Of a DNA stretch of 64,000 nucleotides, positions 59,610 to 64,000 are shown piece by piece (within the stretch, counting starts at the first letter, position 1; the number at the start of each line of letters is the position of its first letter). The notes under the pieces are model-generated. The model was given only the letters and a program-made list of their open reading frames with translations. It did no database searches and was not told where the DNA came from. The position numbers were made by a program, and so were the translations under genes. This stretch comes from Phascolarctobacterium sp. (GTDB lineage Bacteria; Bacillota; Negativicutes; Acidaminococcales; Acidaminococcaceae). Location: contig QAMT01000002.1 in assembly GCA_003150755.1 (NCBI GenBank), positions 563,135 to 627,134 of the forward strand, written 5' to 3'.

Positions 59610-60883
59610 TGAAAGAGCTTAAAGACCTTTATGATATAGTAATTGTCGGCGGCGGTCCTGCAGGGCTTTCGGCGGCTTACAGCGCCTGGCAGAACGGCGC
59701 AAAAAGCGTTTTGGTAATTGAACGTGACCGCGAACTGGGTGGTATTTTGCAGCAGTGCATCCATAACGGTTTCGGTTTGCACCATTTTAAAGAGGAGTTG
59801 ACAGGTCCCGGTTATGCTCACCGCTGCATTGAGCTTGTAAAGGATAAACCTGAAATTGAATGCCTAACTGATACGATGGTTCTGAGTGTGGAAAAGGATA
59901 AAACCGTCGTTGCGGTAAGCCCTGACTACGGCCTGATTAAAGTAAAAGGCAAAACTGTTATTCTGACGATGGGCTGCCGTGAACGTACCCGCGGCGCAAT
60001 CCGTATTCCGGGTGAGCGTCCGGCAGGTGTGTTTACTGCCGGTGCGGCACAGCGCATGGTAAATATGGAAGGTTATATCCCGGGCCATAAAATTGTTATT
60101 TTGGGCAGCGGCGACATCGGCCTTATTATGGCGCGCCGTATGAGCCTTGAAGGCTGCAAGGTAGAAGCTGTGCTGGAAATCTGCCCGTTCTCCAACGGTT
60201 TGACACGTAATATCGTACAATGCCTTAACGACTATAATATTCCTCTGTATCTTTCACATACAATTGTTAAAATTCATGGCAAAGACCGTGTAAACGGCAT
60301 TACTGTGGCCAAGGTTGACGAAAAAATGCGTCCGATTCCGGGTACTGAATTTGACATCGACTGCGATACTGTACTTCTTTCCGTCGGCCTCATCCCGGAA
60401 AATGAACTCAGCCGCGGGCTGGATTTAAAAATGCATCCGCTGACCAACGGACCTGTTGTTGACCAGCACCGCCAGACCAGCCTGCCAGGTTTTTACGCTG
60501 CCGGCAATGTAGTGCATGTACATGATTTGGTTGACTTTGTATCCGAGGAAGCGGAAATTGCCGGTAAATTTGCTGCGCTTGAAGCACAGGGCAAATTGGA
60601 CGGCGATACTAAATTTGTTACCGTTACCGCCGAAAAAGGCGTGCGTACCTGCGTGCCTCAGTGCCTTAACCTGCCGGCGGGCGGAGAACAGGTGCGCCTG
60701 TTTATGCGTGTTGCAAATCCGGAACGCAAAGTTAAGCTGGTAGTAAAAAGCGGCGACAATGTAATTCTGCAAAGAATGCTTCCGGTTGCCAAACCAAGCG
60801 AAATGATTGCGGTAGATATCCCTGCTGCCAAAACTGAGCTTATCGGCAGCAGTCTGACGGTATTTTTGGATAAGGAGGCATAA
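59609..60883 (+). CDS. FAD/NAD(P)-dependent oxidoreductase, partner of the GlpA-like enzyme
   Basis: A 424-residue pyridine-nucleotide-disulfide-type reductase. The FAD loop is IVIVGGGPAGLSAAYSAWQNG and the NAD loop IVILGSGDIGLIMARRM near residue 160. LPGFYAAGNVVHVHDLVDFV is the terminal flavin block. No redox Cys pair is visible, so it probably passes electrons through the partner's iron-sulfur centre. It starts inside the stop of the previous gene and ends five bases before the DUF1667 gene. Confidence 0.87.
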   Translation: MKELKDLYDIVIVGGGPAGLSAAYSAWQNGAKSVLVIERDRELGGILQQCIHNGFGLHHFKEELTGPGYAHRCIELVKDKPEIECLTDTMVLSVEKDKTVVAVSPDYGLIKVKGKTVILTMGCRERTRGAIRIPGERPAGVFTAGAAQRMVNMEGYIPGHKIVILGSGDIGLIMARRMSLEGCKVEAVLEICPFSNGLTRNIVQCLNDYNIPLYLSHTIVKIHGKDRVNGITVAKVDEKMRPIPGTEFDIDCDTVLLSVGLIPENELSRGLDLKMHPLTNGPVVDQHRQTSLPGFYAAGNVVHVHDLVDFVSEEAEIAGKFAALEAQGKLDGDTKFVTVTAEKGVRTCVPQCLNLPAGGEQVRLFMRVANPERKVKLVVKSGDNVILQRMLPVAKPSEMIAVDIPAAKTELIGSSLTVFLDKEA

Positions 60884-60888
60884 GGCTG

Positions 60889-61251
60889 ATGTCTGAAACT
60901 CGTGTAATGAACTGCATTATGTGCCCGATGGGCTGCGAAATGACTGTTACCATAGATGGCGGCAAGGTTGTTGATGTAAAAGGCAATACCTGCCCGCGCG
61001 GAGCTAAATATGCCAATGATGAGGTAACAGCGCCGAAAAGGATGCTGACTACTACCGTGCGTATTGAAGGCGGCATGCTGCCTTTGCTTCCGGTAGTATC
61101 TGCAACTGTGCTGCCGAAGGAAAAAGTGCTGGACTGCGCAGCGTTTTTGCGTGGTGTAACTGTTAAAGCGCCTGTAAAAGCAGGTGACGTAGTAGTTGAA
61201 AATATTCTGGGGCTGGGCGTAAATATTGTTGCCAGCCGCGACATGCTGTAA
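60889..61251 (+). CDS. DUF1667-domain protein
   Basis: A 120-residue protein with the Cys motif MNCIMCPMGCEMTV at the N-terminus and CPRGAKYANDEVTAPKRML, typical of DUF1667. The four cysteines suggest an iron-sulfur or zinc site. It is the usual third member beside GlpA-like oxidoreductases and may carry electrons between them and the respiratory or ferredoxin pool. Confidence 0.9.
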   Translation: MSETRVMNCIMCPMGCEMTVTIDGGKVVDVKGNTCPRGAKYANDEVTAPKRMLTTTVRIEGGMLPLLPVVSATVLPKEKVLDCAAFLRGVTVKAPVKAGDVVVENILGLGVNIVASRDML

Positions 61252-61274
61252 ATTTTTATCTGAGAGGTGCCTAA

Positions 61275-62678
61275 ATGGATTTTTTGGATAATTTAGTACT
61301 TTCCATAAATGATTTGCTGTATGCTTATGTTTTGATTATTATGCTGGTTGGCATCGGTATCTGGTTTACTTTTAAAACCGGTTTTGTACAGCTGCGCTGT
61401 CTTAAAGAAATGGTACGCCTTTTGTGTTCCAATGTCGGCGTATCAACTGAAAAGAACCATATTTCGCCGTTCCAGGCGTTTTGTATCAGTACGGCATCGC
61501 GCGTCGGCGTCGGCAATATTGCAGGCATTGCGATTGCTATTATCGTCGGCGGACCGGGTGCAATTTTCTGGATGTGGGTTATGGCGCTGATTGGTTCTGC
61601 AACAGGTTTTGTTGAAAGTACATTGGCGCAGATTTATAAGGTTCCGCGTGCTGAAGGCGGCTACCGCGGCGGCCCGGCTTATTATATTAAAAATGCGCTG
61701 CATAATAATTTTATGGCTATTTTGTTTGTAGTGCTTATTTGCAGTACCTATGGGCTTATTTTTAACTCCGTACAGGCTAATACCATTACGCTTTCTTTGC
61801 AGGGCGCATTTGGTTTTGACAGGACTACGGTAGGTATTATTGTCTCTATTATGACGGCGCTGGTAATTTTTGGCGGCATTAACCGTATAGCCAAGGTGTC
61901 CGAATGGATGGTACCGGTTATGGCCGGTGTTTATCTGCTGATTGCATTGTTTGTTGTTATTAAAAATATCAGCCTGCTGCCGCAGGTTCTTTATGATATT
62001 GTTACTTCGGCCTTCAGCCTGAACGCTGCTTTTGGCGGCGGTATGGGTCTTGCCATGATGACCGGTATTAAGCGCGGACTGTTCTCTAACGAGGCAGGCA
62101 TGGGTTCTGTTCCTAACGCTGCTGCAACAGCAACGACTGACCACCCGGTAACGCAGGGGCTTATCCAGGCGCTAGGCGTATTTGTTGATACGCTTTTGGT
62201 TTGTACGGCATCGGCGTTTATTGTAATGCTTTCCAAGGATTACATGGGTGTCGGCCTCAGCGGCATTGAACTTGTGCAGTATGCTTTGGTACAGCATATC
62301 GGCAGTTGGTCGTCCATCTTCCTTGCGGTAATGATTTTCCTATTTGCGTTCAGTTCTATTATCGGCAACTATTACTATGGCGAAATTAATATTGCCTTTA
62401 TGTGGCAGAGCAAAACGGCGTTGAATATTTTCCGCATTTTTGTTGTGTTGATGGTTATGTTCGGCTCTATTGCCAAGGTAAGCCTGGTGTGGAACCTGGC
62501 GGACCTGTTTATGGCTCTGATGGCTATTACCAACCTTATCGCTATCAGCAGGCTGGCTCCTAACGCTTATCTGGCGCTTAAGGATTACCTGGCGCAGAAA
62601 AAAGCTGGCATCAAAGAACCTGTCTTTAAAGCATCTGTTTTGAAGGATAAAACCGGCGTCGAAGTTTGGAAGGATTAA
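61275..62678 (+). CDS. Alanine/glycine:cation symporter (AGCS family)
   Basis: A 467-residue sodium-coupled importer with about 11 helices. The family marks are GIGIWFTFKTGFVQLRCLKE, FQAFCISTASRVGVGNIAG near residue 75 and MTGIKRGLFSNEAGMGSVPN near residue 265. It lies 23 bases behind the GlpA-like set and is probably cotranscribed, which suggests that an amino acid or its derivative is the substrate of these oxidoreductases rather than glycerol-3-phosphate. That link is inferred. Confidence 0.92.
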   Translation: MDFLDNLVLSINDLLYAYVLIIMLVGIGIWFTFKTGFVQLRCLKEMVRLLCSNVGVSTEKNHISPFQAFCISTASRVGVGNIAGIAIAIIVGGPGAIFWMWVMALIGSATGFVESTLAQIYKVPRAEGGYRGGPAYYIKNALHNNFMAILFVVLICSTYGLIFNSVQANTITLSLQGAFGFDRTTVGIIVSIMTALVIFGGINRIAKVSEWMVPVMAGVYLLIALFVVIKNISLLPQVLYDIVTSAFSLNAAFGGGMGLAMMTGIKRGLFSNEAGMGSVPNAAATATTDHPVTQGLIQALGVFVDTLLVCTASAFIVMLSKDYMGVGLSGIELVQYALVQHIGSWSSIFLAVMIFLFAFSSIIGNYYYGEINIAFMWQSKTALNIFRIFVVLMVMFGSIAKVSLVWNLADLFMALMAITNLIAISRLAPNAYLALKDYLAQKKAGIKEPVFKASVLKDKTGVEVWKD

Positions 62679-62691
62679 AAATTATAATTTA

Positions 62692-62752
62692 AAAAGCCTG
62701 AGTTGTTGTATTGTAAAATTTACAGTATAAACAGCTTGGGCTTTTATTTTTC
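62692..62752 (+). terminator. Terminator after the symporter
   Basis: A 16-base stem with wobble pairs, AAAAGCCTGAGTTGTT (62692-62707) with AACAGCTTGGGCTTTT (62730-62745), then T-rich. Confidence 0.75.
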
Positions 62753-62782
62753 TTGAACTTGACTGTAAAGTCATTGTATAAT
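62753..62782 (+). promoter_or_regulatory. Promoter of the membrane-protein gene
   Basis: TTGAAC (62753-62758), 18 bases, TATAAT (62777-62782), 53 bases before the likely start. Confidence 0.5.
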
Positions 62783-62834
62783 AAATGTAAATTTTTAGAA
62801 AACCACAAAAATATGAAATGATAATGAAAGATGG

Positions 62835-63461
62835 TTGATGATATTGAAATTAAAAATTCAGTTGGCTCCACAGGATATTTTAAGTATTGTTTTGCTTGCA
62901 GGCTGTTATCCTTTAGCACAGGTTTTACCGCCGGAATGCGGATGGGAAAATGGGCTTATAGAAAATACACAGGCGGTACTTTTATTATTTGGCGCTATGT
63001 TCTGTTTTAATTGTGCTTATTATTCTGTCAAAGGGCTTGGTTATACTATTGGCTGGCTGTATTTTATAATGTTTTTGCGTGAACTCAGCTGGGGCAGAGT
63101 GTTTTTCCCCACAGGCGCAGTTGATGAACTTGGCCCTAAGTTTGTAAGTATGAGCAGCATACCTCAGCATGATCTCATCAACACTGCCATTGGACTGGCT
63201 ATTATAATTTTGTTGTACGGCATTTATAAATATCTGCCGCTAAAGCAATTTCTTTTTGAAATACCGTTTCCGGTAATATCAGCAACAGTTGGTATTATAG
63301 CCCTTATGTTGCAGTATGGTGGTGAAAACTGCTGGTTTACTGCACTTTCGCATCCGCAAAACCAAATGCTTGAAGAGTTTGCAGAAATGATAGTTTATAC
63401 CGAAATGCTTAATATGACACATTATTACGGCTTTCAATATTTGAGAACTGTAAAAAAATAA
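62835..63461 (+). CDS. Multi-span membrane protein, unknown function
   Basis: A 208-residue membrane protein of about six helices. Several charged or polar residues sit inside or beside helices: ENGLIENTQAVLLLFG, FLRELSWGRVFF, QYGGENCW and the final LEEFAEMIVYTEMLNMTHYY. This set of Glu/Arg residues suggests an intramembrane active or ion site. I do not recognise the family. The TTG/ATG start at 62835-62840 is uncertain by a codon. It is the last gene before the rRNA operon. Confidence 0.65.
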   Translation: MMILKLKIQLAPQDILSIVLLAGCYPLAQVLPPECGWENGLIENTQAVLLLFGAMFCFNCAYYSVKGLGYTIGWLYFIMFLRELSWGRVFFPTGAVDELGPKFVSMSSIPQHDLINTAIGLAIIILLYGIYKYLPLKQFLFEIPFPVISATVGIIALMLQYGGENCWFTALSHPQNQMLEEFAEMIVYTEMLNMTHYYGFQYLRTVKK

Positions 63462-63481
63462 ACATTTTTTCAAAAAAGTAG

Positions 63482-63510
63482 TTGACAGGCGCAAAATAAA
63501 GTGCTAATAT
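63482..63510 (+). promoter_or_regulatory. Ribosomal RNA operon promoter
   Basis: TTGACA (63482-63487), 17 bases, TAATAT (63505-63510), followed by a leader of about 160 bases with the CTTGAAAACTGAAC element often seen near rRNA genes. No tRNA gene is in the leader. Confidence 0.85.
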
Positions 63511-63669
63511 ATACGAGTCGCCGGAAAACGGCAGCACCTTGAAAACTGAACAAGAACCAAGAAAAAGCGAATGTGCGGGCAAGTTTGCTTGAGGCAGGAA
63601 TGCTAAGGTGAGCTTGTCAAAACAAAATTCTGGATTAAATAATAAGAGCCAATCGGTTCTTCAATAAGT

Positions 63670-64000
<331 letters not shown>

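Overview
The window comes from a diderm Firmicute of the class Negativicutes, most likely Acidaminococcaceae and Phascolarctobacterium-like. The 330 bases of 16S rRNA at the right edge read like that genus. The Firmicute-type block rnpA-rpmH-dnaA-dnaN-recF-remB-gyrB-gyrA, an AsmA-like envelope protein and remnants of CdiA-type exoproteins fit a Gram-negative-type envelope on a Firmicute genome. No database was searched, so family names rest on motifs I recognise.

Layout. 1-2500: CoA-transferase, thiamine ECF component ThiW, a small membrane protein and an ArsR-type metal sensor. 2611-4737: a very AT-rich pair of unrecognised genes, the clearest candidate for an undescribed system. 4785-7011: AsmA-like protein and purC. 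7049-7750: an IS200-type element. 7940-10300: an AT-rich chain of orphan toxin/immunity-like modules with a broken CdiA pre-toxin fragment. 10562-13267: PepSY protein divergent from a two-component system. 13319-18364: an iron-type ABC importer (two binding proteins, fused permease, ATPase). 18564-25086: FkbM methyltransferase, a cobalt/iron-looking cluster (ECF-like protein, DtxR-type regulator, CbiK), DcuC, dipeptidase, flavoprotein. 25116-27123: an ISL3 element followed by a glycine-rich gene remnant. 27312-33619: metabolic and membrane genes on the minus strand.

33648-46781 is the origin domain: parB, parA, two perfect parS sites, YbaK, a hydroxy-acid oxidase, Noc, rsmG, mnmG, mnmE, jag/khpB, yidC, yidD, rnpA and rpmH on the minus strand, then dnaA on the plus strand, with oriC (DnaA boxes, DnaA-trios, AT-rich unwinding region) between dnaA and dnaN. 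Genes read away from the origin on both sides. 46782-56537: dnaN, an S4 protein, recF, a DciA-like protein, remB, gyrB, a small gene, thiamine pyrophosphokinase, a TSUP transporter and gyrA. 56618-63461: a His-tailed secreted protein, a PAP2 phosphatase, a GlpA-like three-gene oxidoreductase set with an alanine/glycine symporter, and a membrane protein. A strong rRNA promoter and the start of a 16S gene close the window.

Regulatory points worth reading: both insertion sequences carry inverted repeats that would hide the transposase start signals in some transcripts; the two-component system has a TTTAAT-N5-TTTAAT operator on the -35 of the divergent PepSY gene; several operons have intercistronic hairpins that would grade expression.
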